From assembly GCF_901709675.1 (NCBI RefSeq), contig NC_051100.1, forward strand, positions 4,402,001 through 4,466,000: DNA of 64,000 bases, written 5' to 3'. Origin of the DNA: Syngnathus acus (Eukaryota; Chordata; Actinopteri; Syngnathiformes; Syngnathidae). The translations under genes and the position numbers were made by a program. The notes beneath the pieces are model-generated. The model was not told the origin of the DNA and ran no database searches. It saw only the letters and a program-made list of their open reading frames with translations. Below, piece after piece: positions 52,365 through 63,717 of this stretch (its first letter is position 1; the number at the start of each line of letters is the position of its first letter).

Positions 52365-53349
52365 TCTTTATCCTCTGCGAAGAATAATTATTACTAAGGC
52401 TTACTGAAGGAATTTTGACTGGCCATTACTGCTGTTTTGGTTAGCAAATGTGTCCAAATGGGCTTAGCATCGGTTGCCTAATAGATGCACGGTGTCAAAT
52501 CATGTCAAGGTAATGATTCAGGAAAAATAAATTAATAAATATTTTATTAGGCACCTCAAGAGGCTTTTAAGCGCAATTTGTTTTGGTTTGAAAATAAAGG
52601 CCCAAATGTACTGAATAATGAAATAATAACAAAAACACTTTCGATCACGTCTTCCAAGTTAGCCGCCTTCGTGTTTTTGATTGATCAAATACGCCACATC
52701 CATGTTTCCCGCTTGTGTTCTCAATCAATAATGTAAAGCTTTTAAACAGAAACTCTTGAAACTCATTTAACGCTCGCGGGCAAGCAAACATTCATCGAAC
52801 ACTAATAATCTCGTTGAATTATTCATCGTGTGTTTTATCAAGCTCACACACGAGAGCGGGGGAAAGGGACTTTTGTAGCGCTTCACGGCATCTTCCCGTG
52901 TGACCCGCGATGAACGACGAGCGGCGTAACAAAACGTGACAGCGGAGCCGTCGACGGGGTGGACGCGAGGCGCTGACAGCAAATACGACGAGTACGCCAT
53001 CTTTTCCGTGCCAGGTCACGTGACAGACATATGGTGCGTGTCAACCGAGGGACAAAAACAAAGACTAAACCCTTTGGATGACGAACGGCGCCGATCGCGC
53101 TTGTCGCCGTCTGTCTCTGTCAGCTTGACTTCACACACACAAATAAATATATCCATTCACACACACACACATATTGGCTGCAGGCCTCGGAGCCAAAAGT
53201 ACCCAATGATGAGTAGCTGAGTAGGAATTTTGTATTTGCATTTTAAATAACTTCACTAAATATCAGCTCCCTAGATCACAACCTGCCAACTACCTAAAAA
53301 AAATGTTTTTATTGTCTACGGAAATCTCAAGATGAGTCATCATCAAACA

Positions 53350-53455
53350 CCAGAGCTTCATTTAGACAAAAGTAGTGTTTTGCCACCATTTTGTGCCATC
53401 TTGGTGCCAAGGAACAATGTTGTAGTGAGTTGAGGAGCTTCATTTAGACCAAAAA
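53350..53455 (+). repeat. Dispersed GCCATCTTGTGG-family repeat, two units
   Basis: GAGCTTCATTTAGAC occurs at 53353 and again at 53435, about 82 bases apart, with AAAAGTAGTGTTTTGCCACC and TAGTGAGTTGAGGAGCTTC between. This copy shows best that the family is built of tandem units of about 80 bases. Confidence 0.6.
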
Positions 53456-54529
53456 TTTGTCAAGCGGAGGTCCGAGGCCGTCTAGTGGTCCGTGGCGGTA
53501 TTGCAAGTGGTCCACGAAATTGGAAATGGAAAATAATTGTAACATTGTTAAAAATAAAATTGATTTGTTATTTACCTTGGACAAAACCAGTTAAAAATCC
53601 CGGATTTAGACAGAACTAGCGATTTGCTGCTCATTCATTTCTCTATACTACAATAATTCCTGAGGAATTTGAAAGTAGACCATTCCGAGATGTCAAATTA
53701 TTCAACTTTCTTTCGCAGACAACATCTGCTCCAACTTGTCGTTGCACCCATTTCGGAGATGACTGTCATGTCATACACGCGCGCTTGCATAAATGTCTTT
53801 CTAAAGGACCGTCGGCTTTGCCTGCCCGGTTCAGCGGAAGGATGAATTCAATGGAGCCGCGTGTGACAGCAGCCAGTAAATTATCATTTGGCCCGCACAA
53901 GTGGCGGAAGGAGGCACATTGTCTGTACGCCGTCTTTAATTCCACAGCAAATGAGACGTAGGCCAGATCAGATTCCTTCCGAGAGTAACCTTGAGATGAA
54001 ATGAGTGCGTCCGTTTTGATGTGAGCAGTTTTAGGGACATTGTGCAAAACAATGCGGACACCTGCTTCATGTAATGAGACTTGTTTACTGCCAGCTAGCC
54101 GTTTAACAATATGAAATGGTTGCTACAGAGCAGCGAATTCTCCTCTGAGTACTACACTAGAGCAGGTAATGAGCTTATAGACACTACACTACTTTTATTA
54201 TATTTTTGTTTGAGCATTTGCTTAATCCGCCTGTCTCACATCGATTTCAGGTAGCTGGCCAGAACTGTCATTCGCTAACGTTGGCCGTTGCTCTCTTCTG
54301 ACATGTGGGCTGCAGATGGCCGTCATATTGAACTTGCTGCCAGGAGCGTCGCGTTCTCCCCTGTCTCATCCGCTGAGCCAGGGAAGTGTCAGGGTTGGCC
54401 ACGCTTTTAGATAAGAGCGACCGTGTGGATTCTGCATCGCTTGTTAGCATGCATTTCTATTGTAAAAGCATCAGAAAGAGTCCATTAGCACATGTGCGGT
54501 ATTCTGTTTGGTTTGTTTGCAGCATCAGG

Positions 54530-54960
54530 TGGGCATTAGTGGTAGCGCTCGAGAGTGGTTTTGATCCAATTTGGCAGACGGAACTTTTTTGTTTTAGCCT
54601 TGGATGCTCTGAGTCCCTCCCACTCTGCCCCGTTGTTGTATGGTGTTCCACAGGGTTCAATCTCGGGGCCCCTGCTATTTATTTGGTTCCATCTTCAGAA
54701 AGCATGTTATTTCCTTTCACTAAGCAAAAAAGACTTTTGTGCTACTACTTTTTCAATTCATTTTTATGCTTGGAATTTTTGTGTTCAATTTTGTTTACAT
54801 TGTGTTTTAAAAGTTTGGATAAATCCACCGTAGACGTGTTTAAAACCAATTTTAAAACCTCCTATATGATCTCTCTAGATTTCCCCCCTGTGATAAATGG
54901 CAGTTCACTGTGCCTATCATGTATCCTATTTAAGTGGTTGGCGCCTCACTAATTGGTTTC
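54530..54960 (+). mobile_element. LINE (L2-like) remnant with internal deletion
   Basis: GGCATTAGTGGTAGCGCTCG reads GISGSAREWF, the block just before RT motif B. TATGGTGTTCCACAGGGTTC reads YGVPQGSISGPLLF (54639-54680). The YADD catalytic region is missing. The sequence then passes to VFKTNFKTSYMISLDFP (about 54837-54887), resembling the C-terminal FKSxLKT..F.LAF block of L2 elements. A 188-codon open frame crosses part of it but is not a host gene. I infer a large internal deletion plus frameshifts. Confidence 0.75.
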
Positions 54961-55300
54961 ATATGGAAATGCCATCGAGCAGGAATAAATAGGAGGGGTC
55001 AGCAAATGCATAACAAACAGGTGCTCAATCAAAGAGGCGCATACAGTAAAGATAGAGCTGCCATCGATCACACCGGGGGCATTGGGGTGTCAGGCTGGCT
55101 GAGTCTCGCTATCACTCCGACTCTCGCTCCATCAACATTGCGCCGCGGCCGCTCGGCGATGTAATGGTTTATTGCGCGCACGGGGCCACGGTGGTCCTCA
55201 AGGCGTGTTCGTCATGTCACGCTGATTTTTATTTGGCGGGCCCCTCCTGTCCCACAAGCTCATCCGCAACTAATTTAATTAACTCTGTACCATCATGGCT

Positions 55301-55319
55301 TCTGTCTGTCTGTCTGTCT
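55301..55319. repeat. TCTG tetranucleotide repeat
   Basis: TCTGTCTGTCTGTCTGTCT, nearly five units. Confidence 0.8.
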
Positions 55320-57537
55320 AAACCTTGTAGTTTCAGACACTCTCTGGAACCGAGTAAACAAGCACCATAGCAACAATAACCACTACTTATTTTATATTTC
55401 GCCGAGAGTGTCTGCTGTTGTTGCAACATTCCTGACATATTTTTGGAGGACTTCCATAGCAGCACAATGCAGTGTAGCTTAACACTCACGCTATCTATTG
55501 TGCTAATGATGGTTCCAGTGGCGACTTGACACAATAGCCCTAATCAATAGTTTGCCAGAAGGAAAGCCAGCCGCAACATTGCGTCCATTCCCTTTTTCTT
55601 TCCCCCCCACCGACGATTATTTGTTGGCCCGCGATCATCAATCCATCTGTGGATGGTTTGTCAAGTGGTGCGGCAAGCACAATACTGCTATGGAGAGGCT
55701 ACAAAGTCGCCTTCAAACAATAAAGCTTCATTTTCATTGATTCAGTTGATTTCCATTGTGGGGGAACAAAAAGAGCAGAACAGTCCGCTAAAATGAAGCA
55801 AGAAAAAGTGTCAAAACCAGTTTTATTCTTTTCATTCAGTGACTGTTTGTAACTTCGAGTCAAGGCAATTCATCAATATTCAAGCGTGCAATACGAAGCT
55901 CTTTTACCAGCCCGGCAACCTGAGAGTCACTCACTTGCTGTGCTACGTGAGCCTCATATCCCGCTGCTGCCTTTCAGCAGCTCTTAACTCTCCAAGTATC
56001 GATAGAAAAATTCAAACTAGCTTGACCTCAAATTTACGCCAAGGTTTTTTTAAGATTCTCTGCGGCGCGTCCATTAGGGCATGTCTCGGCGGTTCGCATT
56101 TCACGATACGTGCTTCGCATCTCCAAAAAAATGAGCTTATGTCTTTTTTTTAACAGTTTTAAAAGAGCTAGATGTCGTCTGACGAGTGATTCCAATGCCT
56201 ACAATCGGGCCTTAAGTTCCCATGGGCCATTGTTCAGTGTTAGGGACTAATCAGGAATGTGCAGGGCAAGGAAACACATGCCGGAGCGTCACCGCGCACT
56301 CCCAGTCGAGCTGATCTCGCCTCGAGTCTGCTTGCCAGAAGGAAGGATGGATCATAGGGTGCGGGATGGGATAAAAGCATGAAGTGGAGAATGTGATAAT
56401 GAAGTGCGATTTTCACATGCGATGAACTGGTGAGTGTGATTGTTTTCACTCTGGAGGCCCGCCGCGTTCTCTCGTGTTGTTTACTCCCAGCAGGAATCGA
56501 AGATGCGAGTCGGCTTTCTACATCTCGGAGACTATCGACAGCTCACATCAGTGAAGTAAACATCTCACTGCATCATTACCTGTGAGGTCACGTGACCTGG
56601 AAAGTTATTGAAGGCTGTTTTCTCGACTACACGAACCCCCTGGAGGTACTGTACCGTAAGACACAGCGCTTGTACAGTACTTCGTAGCATTGGGATTCAA
56701 AGTTTTAAGGCTGCAATTAAAGGAGAAGTTTAGAAAATATTTTTGACGTATTTGTTGAAACTGTCAGTAGTCAAATCGGTCTGGCTGAAACTTGTACCTT
56801 GGATTTGATTTTTAAGGAACCACCGTGTCTGAGAAAAAACAACCAATCAGGGACGGAGATCATGAGAGGGGAGGTCAGCCTGTTTTCTTGGACTTCAGGA
56901 GCTTTACTGTAGTTATGACGGAATAGCTACCTCCGGAAAATATAAAAATGAGGGGAAAAGAAGGCAAAACATATCCTCATAAGGCAGACATTTATCACCT
57001 GAACGTTTTGTAGCTATGTGTCATGACGTTAATGAGCTGTGCCTTATGTGTAATGGAAAAGTTACCAAGTTTTGTGTTCCGTGTCTGTGCTCTGATGGAG
57101 CAACTATGTTTGTATAAATTAATAAGAGTATTTACGCATCCCTCTTCAGGATACATTCCAAAAAATAGATTCAGTGTTATAATAACACGTGTCACCGCTA
57201 TTGGAGAGCCAGCAAGATATCAGAGCAACATAAATAAACACATGTTTTACGTTCAAAAGAGGAAGAATATGAGGCAGCTTCAAGCACAGAAGGAAAAGGA
57301 AAGCATCCGCGTGTTGTCAAAAAAGCAGCTCACGCTGAAATAAATCAAATGCCGAGGCTGAGGCTCGACTTCTCACAGCTGGAGGAAGTTGAGCGTGCTT
57401 TTTTTTCTCGCAGCTGTCATATTAATACTTATGTTTATTTCAAACCATGTTGTCACGGCAACGGAGAGAGGATCAACAAGCAAGTGTAAAGGCTGCTTCT
57501 TAAATGATATGATGTGTGTATCAATCAAGTTACTGTT

Positions 57538-57552
57538 CCCCCCCCCCCCCCC
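57538..57552. repeat. Poly-C tract (15 C)
   Basis: An uninterrupted run of 15 C. Length calls may be unreliable. Confidence 0.9.
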
Positions 57553-58394
57553 TCTTCTGTCTTTTTTCATTTTGATGTGACACGACAACCAGTGATTTCA
57601 AAGAGGAAAAAAAAAAAAAAAAAACCTTCAAAGAGGAAAAAAACGTAAAGGATCTCTGCCCTGTCTTCCAAGAAGAATACGTCTACAGCAACAGTAAGTG
57701 ATGACTCGGAGATAATTGTAATAAGTTTGCTTCAAAGGGTGAAACGCAATTCATTGTTTTTATTTTTCATGGCATTGAACTTTTTTTTTTTCAGATCTAC
57801 AGCATTCAAGTCAATTCCTGCCAGAATTGCCCAAAATTCTTGCGCCGTTAAAAGACTCATTCAAAATCCGATCGACATCGAAGCCGTAATAATTCGAAAC
57901 GCTTTACATTGCGAGAGACTCTTTCGACCCAGATTAGACGTTTTATCATCACTATTATCATCACTAGAATATCTTTTCGAAAGCTACCGCTTTTCTTTCA
58001 ACTCAATATTTGTTTTAAAATTGTATTTTAATGAGTGTTGGTGTAGGCGACAGTGTCACATTTTAAATGACTACAACATAAATGCGTTTGTGTCAAGTAT
58101 AGGACTAACTGAGAGGACGTTGGAAAACATTTAAATTATTTGAAGTAGCCACTGAATTAATATTTTAGTTTAAATGAATATTGACTTTGTTTAATAGTGT
58201 AATTCCATTTAAAATAATTAAATAGGCTGTGATTGCACCTAATTTTGATTTGAAAGAAAAACGTACTTGGAACCAGCTCAAAATGAAACATTAAAACAAA
58301 TCCTTTTATCTCCTGTTGGATTGCACCTAAATGAAAATCCGATTTCATTCCTACTTAAATTCTCTCTGTTAAAATTAATTTCTGTTCAAATTCA

Positions 58395-58440
58395 TCTTTG
58401 ACGTCCATAGTCGTCAATGGTAGTGAATGAGTTCATGGAC
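58395..58440 (-). repeat. Dispersed CATTCACTACCATTGACGG repeat, copy B
   Basis: TTTGACGTCCATAGTCGTCA followed by ATGGTAGTGAATGAGTTC is the reverse complement of the segment at 38118-38160 with few changes. Confidence 0.6.
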
Positions 58441-58577
58441 GTGAGCTTAGAATCGCTACGGTTGTGTGTGTGCAGTTCATAAAGCTGACATTATAGCAAC
58501 CCTGCAACTGATTACCTTCCATTACTTTCTATAGACTATTAATCCAAAGTGAAGGTCCCGGAAGGGTTCTGCTGCAG

Positions 58578-59083
58578 ATATAGTGCGGTCCAGTACACTA
58601 CCGACTCCTCCAGAGCTGGAATCACTCAGGTCATGAGAGTCTGCAACGGCCGACAGGATGGGTGCCAATGGGAATCTGCGATCATGAGGCCTAATAAGGG
58701 CAGACAAGCCCACTCAGCAGCTGATGGATTGGCGCTGAGCGCTGCGAAGAACAGGACGGCTCAGATTGCGAAGGGGGATAGCGGACTGTGCGTGGTGATA
58801 GATGGCTCAATCATTCCTACGTCCCCAGCGTCCTCCTACCGGACCTGCGTTCGCCGAGAAGTGCCGCCAAGGTGGACCAGCTCTGTTGTCTTTCTGGACA
58901 AGCTATTTTCAGCTTCCCTGGTGGCACCGGACAAGAGGGGAGCAGGACAAAACGTTCTGTATAAGTCTTCCGCGTTCGTTCGGATCTGCACACCGGAAAG
59001 TTCCAGAGGCGTCGGGGCGGCCGTGTTGGTCGGCGAGCAGCATGATGGAAGCAAGAGTTGGGGACGGCGTGGAGCAGCGACAT
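58578..59083 (+). CDS. C10orf90: Candidate large exon of C10orf90
   Basis: This is the second longest open frame in the window (open from 58543 to past 59120). A possible acceptor is TTCTGCTGCAG (ending 58577); the donor is ACAT|GTGAGT. The frame includes SSVVFLDKLFSASLVAPDKR, a pattern that looks protein-like and fits my impression of FATS internal repeats, but I cannot confirm it by alignment. It lies 1.4 kb upstream of the certain C-terminal exons on the same strand. Problem: with this donor the exon leaves one base, while the next candidate exon (59794) needs two. Either another exon lies between, a different donor is used, or this is not coding. Confidence 0.4.
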
Positions 59084-59793
59084 GTGAGTCTCATCTAATG
59101 TGTAAGTTAGGACAAGGGCTAACCTAGCTAAAAATTCTAACCTCACTCTTCCTTCTTCTCTCCGTGACTCGAGGCGCAACGACGAGGCGCTCTACATTGG
59201 TCTCATTTGTGCCATGTTTCCAGCAATTATCTTCAAATATGTTTCAAGAAGCAAATCTCTGAATTTACTCTCCGGAGTGTTTGAAAGAAAATATCCCGAT
59301 TTTCTTGTGACATGAGATGTCCACAGATGAAGGCACCAAGCCATCATCTGTGTCATTATTTATAGCCGCTCTTCTCCCGCGTTGACACTTCCCAAACGCA
59401 TCCGTCCGTATTCTGAGGCAGGACTTTGTGAGGATGTCAGAGGCGAAAAAGCACTCAGAAAAACAAGGCGGGTGTTTTGGACGTCTCGTTCCTGGATGTG
59501 AATTCAACGGAGATGTTCCATAAAAGCAGGACGAAGGGAGATAACAGAAGCAGGATAGATGCATCGTCATCTTCTGCATTATTCATCGGCCACGCTCGTG
59601 TTGCCGACGGCTCTTTTTCACTTTATGAGCCGCTGTTGGTGGTCATTTCGAGGCGTCTTCATCTTCTTCTTCTGGTTTATATGCAACAAAAAGCTACGAT
59701 GGAGCTCAAAAGCATTTATTGCGAGCGCTCGTGTTCTGACGTCATCTCACCATCATTAGTTTTCACCAAATGTCATTTTTCCTTTTCTGTCAG

Positions 59794-59847
59794 CAACTCA
59801 AGACAGGAGAGAAGAATCACAAGAACATCCGGCGAAGACGGCAAAAG
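59794..59847 (+). CDS. C10orf90: Candidate small exon of C10orf90
   Basis: The acceptor TTTTCTGTCAG has a good pyrimidine tract, and AAAAG|GTGTCG is an acceptable donor. In the frame NSRQERRITRTSGEDGKR the exon ends with two bases that complete AGG with G60521, joining smoothly to ISVKDLL in the next exon. The residues are basic and polar, as expected for FATS linker sequence, but no conserved motif is present. Confidence 0.35.
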
Positions 59848-60117
59848 GTGTCGAGATGGATTATTGTCAGTTCTTCTTGAAGACAAACACTCCAGAAGCC
59901 TGGCCCAAGTCGCTCAGTCTCAAAGTAGGATGTGCCGCCGCCATCTTGGGAACTGTCAACGTGGGCAAGCTAAATAATTTTGACTGCCAATTAACTACAA
60001 ACTATTTTAAGTTCAATAACGTCTACGAAGCATTAATCGAAATAATTAATAGATAAATAGATTCGTTTTTAATTAATCGTCGCACGTGTTCTTTTTAGTG
60101 CGGTCATTTCAATAATA

Positions 60118-60250
60118 ACAACCTATGATTATAATTATGTATTTAATGATAATTAAAATAAAACAAAAAGTAGAATAATAAAGTATAATAATTATATAAT
60201 AATAAATAAATAATAAATGATAAATAATTAATAATAATTGCCATTATTAT
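60118..60250. repeat. AT-rich ATAA low-complexity tract
   Basis: About 130 bases of nearly pure A/T with AATAATAAATAAATAA-type units. Confidence 0.8.
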
Positions 60251-60520
60251 TCTCTAACAATACGGGACTGTATTTAGCTTTCTAAATTTCTAATCTCTTT
60301 CATCATCCTTGGACGTTCTTCTGAGTCTCGGGAGGTTTCCTTGAGGATTGCCATTCCCTGCCGATGCTCTCATCCCCGCTAAAGCAGAGCACAACGTTAA
60401 CATTTCCTCCCTATTACAAGGCCGCCGAGAGGATTTATCAAGGTTAAGGAATAGATTATGTTCCGAGCAGGTTGAACCCAGCCGCGATTCCCCTTTTTTT
60501 CCAACTCCATCTTCCTGTAG

Positions 60521-60828
60521 GATTAGTGTCAAAGACCTGCTGAACTTCTTCCCACCAATAAGCAAGCAGCTCACTCTGGATGTTCTCCCCCCCCTCTCCT
60601 CTTCCCGGTCCCAGGAGGCTCTGGAGCTCTTCAGGCCAGACTTCATCAGCCAATCTCAGGGTCGAGTGAGGATGATGGAGCAGAGGAAGAGGAGGGGGAA
60701 GGGGAGGACCAGCGCCGGCCTGATACGAGACGAAGACGTGAGAAGGAGGAGGTGCACCACCTGTGCCGGCCCGGTACGAGACGGAGACGTGCGAAGGAGG
60801 AGGTGCACCACGCCGGATCCGCTTAGCG
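60521..60828 (+). CDS. C10orf90: C10orf90 (FATS) exon with start of ALMS-motif region
   Basis: C10orf90 (fragile-site-associated tumour suppressor) is reported to promote p53 and p21 stabilisation and has a C-terminal ALMS motif shared with ALMS1, linked to centrosome localisation (family knowledge). The acceptor CATCTTCCTGTAG and donor AGCG|GTGAGC give a 308-base exon. The frame reads ISVKDLLNFFPPISKQ, then SQEALELFRPDFISQSQGRV and RMMEQRKRRG; the ALELFRPDFI.QSQ.R block is the ALMS-motif start. A 17-residue unit (RDEDVRRRRC / RDGDVRRRRC) is then duplicated, encoded by a 51-bp tandem repeat. The exon ends with one base (G). Confidence 0.9.
60714..60815 (+). repeat. 51-bp in-frame tandem duplication inside a C10orf90 exon
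   Basis: GCCGGCCTGATACGAGACGA (60714) and GCCGGCCCGGTACGAGACGG (60765) start two copies of the same 51-bp unit, each with AAGGAGGAGGTGCACCAC. The second copy is complete to about 60815. The reading frame is kept. Confidence 0.85.
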
Positions 60829-61486
60829 GTGAGCGCTGACCCGGGACGCCCAGGCCTGCATTCATTTGTGCTTTTATTACACCTTTTTTTTTTTTTTTTA
60901 CACTTGTTACACACTGATGACACGCTTTAAGGGTTGTGACCTCTTCTGAAAACGCTATAAGAAAGCGGTTAGGACCCAATGGAGGGGAATTTATTACAGT
61001 TAAATATGTGGACTAGTTCATTTCGACTTCACATCTCAATGAGTTTGGAAACTTATAGTGGTCGTTTATTATGAGGACGGGCTTAGTCAACTGGCTTTTG
61101 GCCAATTTTGCCCTCTGCTGGCAGGTATGCAGCATTGCAGCTTTATACAAATATGGGCCAATAATACATACTTACTGAACACTTTATTAGGTACAGGTTT
61201 CAAGCTATTTTCATTCTTTTTTTGGCAGGTTTTAGTTTCATTTTGTTCTCACATTGCTGCTTCAGTGCCTTTAAAAATATAATACATATGGATTTTCCCA
61301 AGTTTTAATAATAAATCAAAAACATTTTTATATATATAATATGATTACCCTCATGCCCTCAATAAATCAATTATTTTTAGAAGACACAAAGTGACATAAA
61401 ATCCAACTTTCATAGTGGATTATGTTTTTTTTTTCTATATTTATTATTATTTGGAATTCACCACTCTCTTTATTCGTGTGTCCTAG

Positions 61487-61550
61487 ATAACCTTTTCAAG
61501 CCAAGCAGGAGGTCGATATCAATTAAAGAAATGCAACAGCGATCCAGAAG
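61487..61550 (+). CDS. C10orf90: C10orf90 exon (ALMS motif, middle)
   Basis: A 64-base exon between GTGTCCTAG and AG|GTGAGTG. G from the previous exon plus AT gives Asp, then NLFKPSRRSISIKEMQQRSR plus two bases (AG). The KEMQQRSRR run leads directly into the LYNKLPEV core in the next exon, as in ALMS1 and C10orf90. Both phases fit. Confidence 0.9.
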
Positions 61551-61619
61551 GTGAGTGATTTATATTCTGAATCCGTTTTCCCAATAAGCTATTTTCTTAG
61601 TTGAATGCACAATGAAGTC

Positions 61620-61730
61620 TCACATGACATCACGCACGCTTCGTATGGTCCAACTTTAGACGAATACAAAACTAATAAGCCCTGTCTAATCGGAAAATCG
61701 TGTTTTGCTGCCATCTTGTGGTAGCTATAC
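61620..61730 (+). repeat. Dispersed GCCATCTTGTGG-family repeat, copy
   Basis: CCTGTCTAATCGGAAAATCG then TTTTGCTGCCATCTTGTGGT (to about 61726) has the TTTGC(C/T)GCCATCTTGTGG module. It lies in a C10orf90 intron. Confidence 0.5.
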
Positions 61731-62154
61731 ACAACTGCAAAATGCGACTTGTACAATTCAAAACATATTTTGACGTAGAGATATCCCGCGGTATTGTTTA
61801 TCTTATTATTGTTGGCATCTTGCTCACAGTGTTGAATGTGTGGACATCTTGACATGAGATATGAACGGCCCTCCGTGTGCCTTATCTGCTCCTTTTTTAT
61901 GTTGCTTATCTGCAACATGACCCCCCCCCTCATCCCAACTCCAATCCCTTCCAATCAGATGGTGGCGAGCCATTGTAACTTTTTCAAAGGTGACACTATC
62001 TGACTGCCAGGATCTGCTAACACGTTGCCAGCGGCATCTAAAGGAATGAATAGGGAGTCTCGTGCATAAGACCTGCTTGCCAGATAACTGCCCGTGTTGC
62101 TCTAGTCCCTAATCGTGTGTGTGTGCATGTACGTGTGCGTTGGTGTGTGTGCAG

Positions 62155-62254
62155 GTTGTACAACAAGCTGCCAGAGGTGGAAAAGAAAAAGCAGGAGGAA
62201 GAGAAGAGAACAGTGTTCCAAGCCAACAGACTGCGAGTAGACCTCTTTAAAAAG
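62155..62254 (+). CDS. C10orf90: C10orf90 exon (ALMS motif core)
   Basis: A 100-base exon after GTGTGTGCAG and before AAAAAG|GTGAAC. AG from the previous exon plus G gives Arg, then LYNKLPEVEKKKQEEEKRTV, FQANRLRVDLFKK. The YN.LPEV..K..EE..R......NRLR...FKK pattern is the diagnostic ALMS-motif core of C10orf90 and ALMS1. The exon ends in phase 0. A GT-rich tract lies just upstream of the acceptor. Confidence 0.95.
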
Positions 62255-62831
62255 GTGAACACTTTTTAAATACTGTTGGATGGAAATAATATTTGATCAT
62301 AATTCCATAAAGGATCATAACTTAGATTTATGAAGCTCATTTCACGGCCCCAAGGACGCCTGAACAGTAGTGTGTGCGTGTTATTATTTTTTATTTTCCT
62401 TGAACATGTATTTTATAGTTCTACGTAATGTATTTAATAAAATATTCATAAATGTTAACATTCATAAATTCAATTGATTTCATTGTGTAGCTTTATTATT
62501 CATTTATAGTTTCAATCTAATGGCCAGCTCTTGCAACATGAGTCAAAACAGTCAGAATGCAATTAATCCAAATTATCATGAAAACAGTAATAACCAAATA
62601 ATATTTGAAAGGTTGCTTTTATTAAATACATTTTAAAAATGCCCAGCACTCATTTGTGGTTGTTAGAAACACAATGTTTGGTTGGGGTGCCCTTTAAATA
62701 TGAATGTTATTTCTACAAATTGTCCTAATGTGACGTTCATTATTGTTAGTCACAAATAAAAGCTGGACTTTGAGACCTTGTCAGAAGATTACAAATCTTA
62801 AAATACAACACTCTTACGGATGTAGCTGAAT

Positions 62832-62889
62832 AAAGAAAAGAAAAAGTCAAGGTGCAAATAAAAGAAAAGAAAAAGTCAAGGTGCAAATA
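62832..62889. repeat. 29-bp tandem duplication
   Basis: AAAGAAAAGAAAAAGTCAAG with GTGCAAATA is repeated once at a 29-base interval, with the second copy starting at 62861. It lies in the last C10orf90 intron. Confidence 0.85.
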
Positions 62890-62906
62890 ATATCTTATAT
62901 TGCCGT

Positions 62907-62920
62907 ACGGCAGAGGGCGC
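62907..62920 (+). promoter_or_regulatory. CTCF-like motif
   Basis: ACGGCAGAGGGCGC matches 13 of 14 positions of CCASYAGRKGGCRS (using R at position 3). It lies in the last C10orf90 intron. Binding is inferred only. Confidence 0.35.
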
Positions 62921-63717
62921 TGTTTGACTGCTAAAGTCGTGTATTACCGCTTCCACGATTTCAATGACCTTTGACCATTCAGAATACACTTAACGTCGTT
63001 TCATGAACACTATCCCATATAAATAAATACATTTACATGACATTAGCTCACACATGTGCGAAAATTGATCAAACACAAGATTTATTTTGAAAATTACACT
63101 TTTGTAGCCACTGTAAGATTTTGTCATAACTATCCTAAATGAACAACAGCATCATTTATGTTTTTGTAATTGTTAACGATATTTTTTAATGCTAAAATGT
63201 CCCTCTTAGTCTTATCTGTGTTTTTTGTATTGTTCAAGGTAAAACTATTGTTTTTCTACCTCATTATTAGCAGTGGTAAACTCTTCTGGGAGTATGTTCT
63301 ATTTTTTTCCCCCCAGCAGCATTCAAGAGCGAAACCGTCAGTCCCGGCGGACATGTTTTGTGTTTCACCGAGCCATCAGCTGCACTCGCCATCTCTCAAA
63401 TAACTTATTACCTGGCCTGAACTACAGCGAGATTGGCACTTGGTTGATAAAGTTGGCTTTGGGGAGCTCAGGAGGAGATATTTTAAAAAAATGAGCTGGC
63501 AGCTGTCCGGCGGAACAGTCGAATGGCAAACTAAAGTGATTGCAGCTACCTGAGCCTCACGCACACACGCACACACACCGATTGAACGAAAAAGCAATTT
63601 AGCTGGTATGATGCCAAGGTGCTCCTCAAAGGAGATTATGATGGTCTTCATCGATGATATTGTTTTTTTGATGGGGGGAGGAACTGTATCAGTAATGTTG
63701 CTTTTCTTCTTTGGCAG

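Larger units (their letters stand above)
48970..54520. other. Gene-less stretch between INSYN2A and the LINE fragment
   Basis: No exon supported on either strand. Contents include the MITE-like repeat half (49187-49248), dispersed repeat copies (50364-50512 and 53350-53455), a TA microsatellite (52345-52364) and a long A-run near 50809-50824. Short minus-strand frames show no DOCK family motif. Confidence 0.5.
54961..58577. other. Stretch without a supported gene
   Basis: The 5' exons of C10orf90 may lie here but I cannot identify them. Features seen are a TCTG tetranucleotide run (55301-55319), a C-run (57538-57552), an A-run (about 57607-57624) and a dispersed repeat (58395-58440). The 135-codon frame at 57727-58134 is AT-driven and unrecognised. 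Confidence 0.45.

Noticed and set aside
54386-54952. 188-codon + strand frame
   Set aside because: It overlaps the LINE remnant out of the RT frame for much of its length; not a host gene.
57727-58134. 135-codon + strand frame
   Set aside because: AT-driven Phe/Leu/Ser-rich translation, no recognised motif, no paired splice signals.
59477-59977. 166-codon + strand frame
   Set aside because: Most of it has no protein-like features. Only its 59794-59847 part was kept, as a candidate exon because of splice sites and phase.
60456-60923. 155-codon minus-strand frame
   Set aside because: It is the reverse shadow of the C10orf90 exon at 60521-60828, including its 51-bp repeat.
63273-63494. Possible C10orf90 exon after the acceptor near 63318
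   Set aside because: The terminal exon at 63718 fits phase 0 and the family C terminus; this frame does not resemble the ALMS-motif end.
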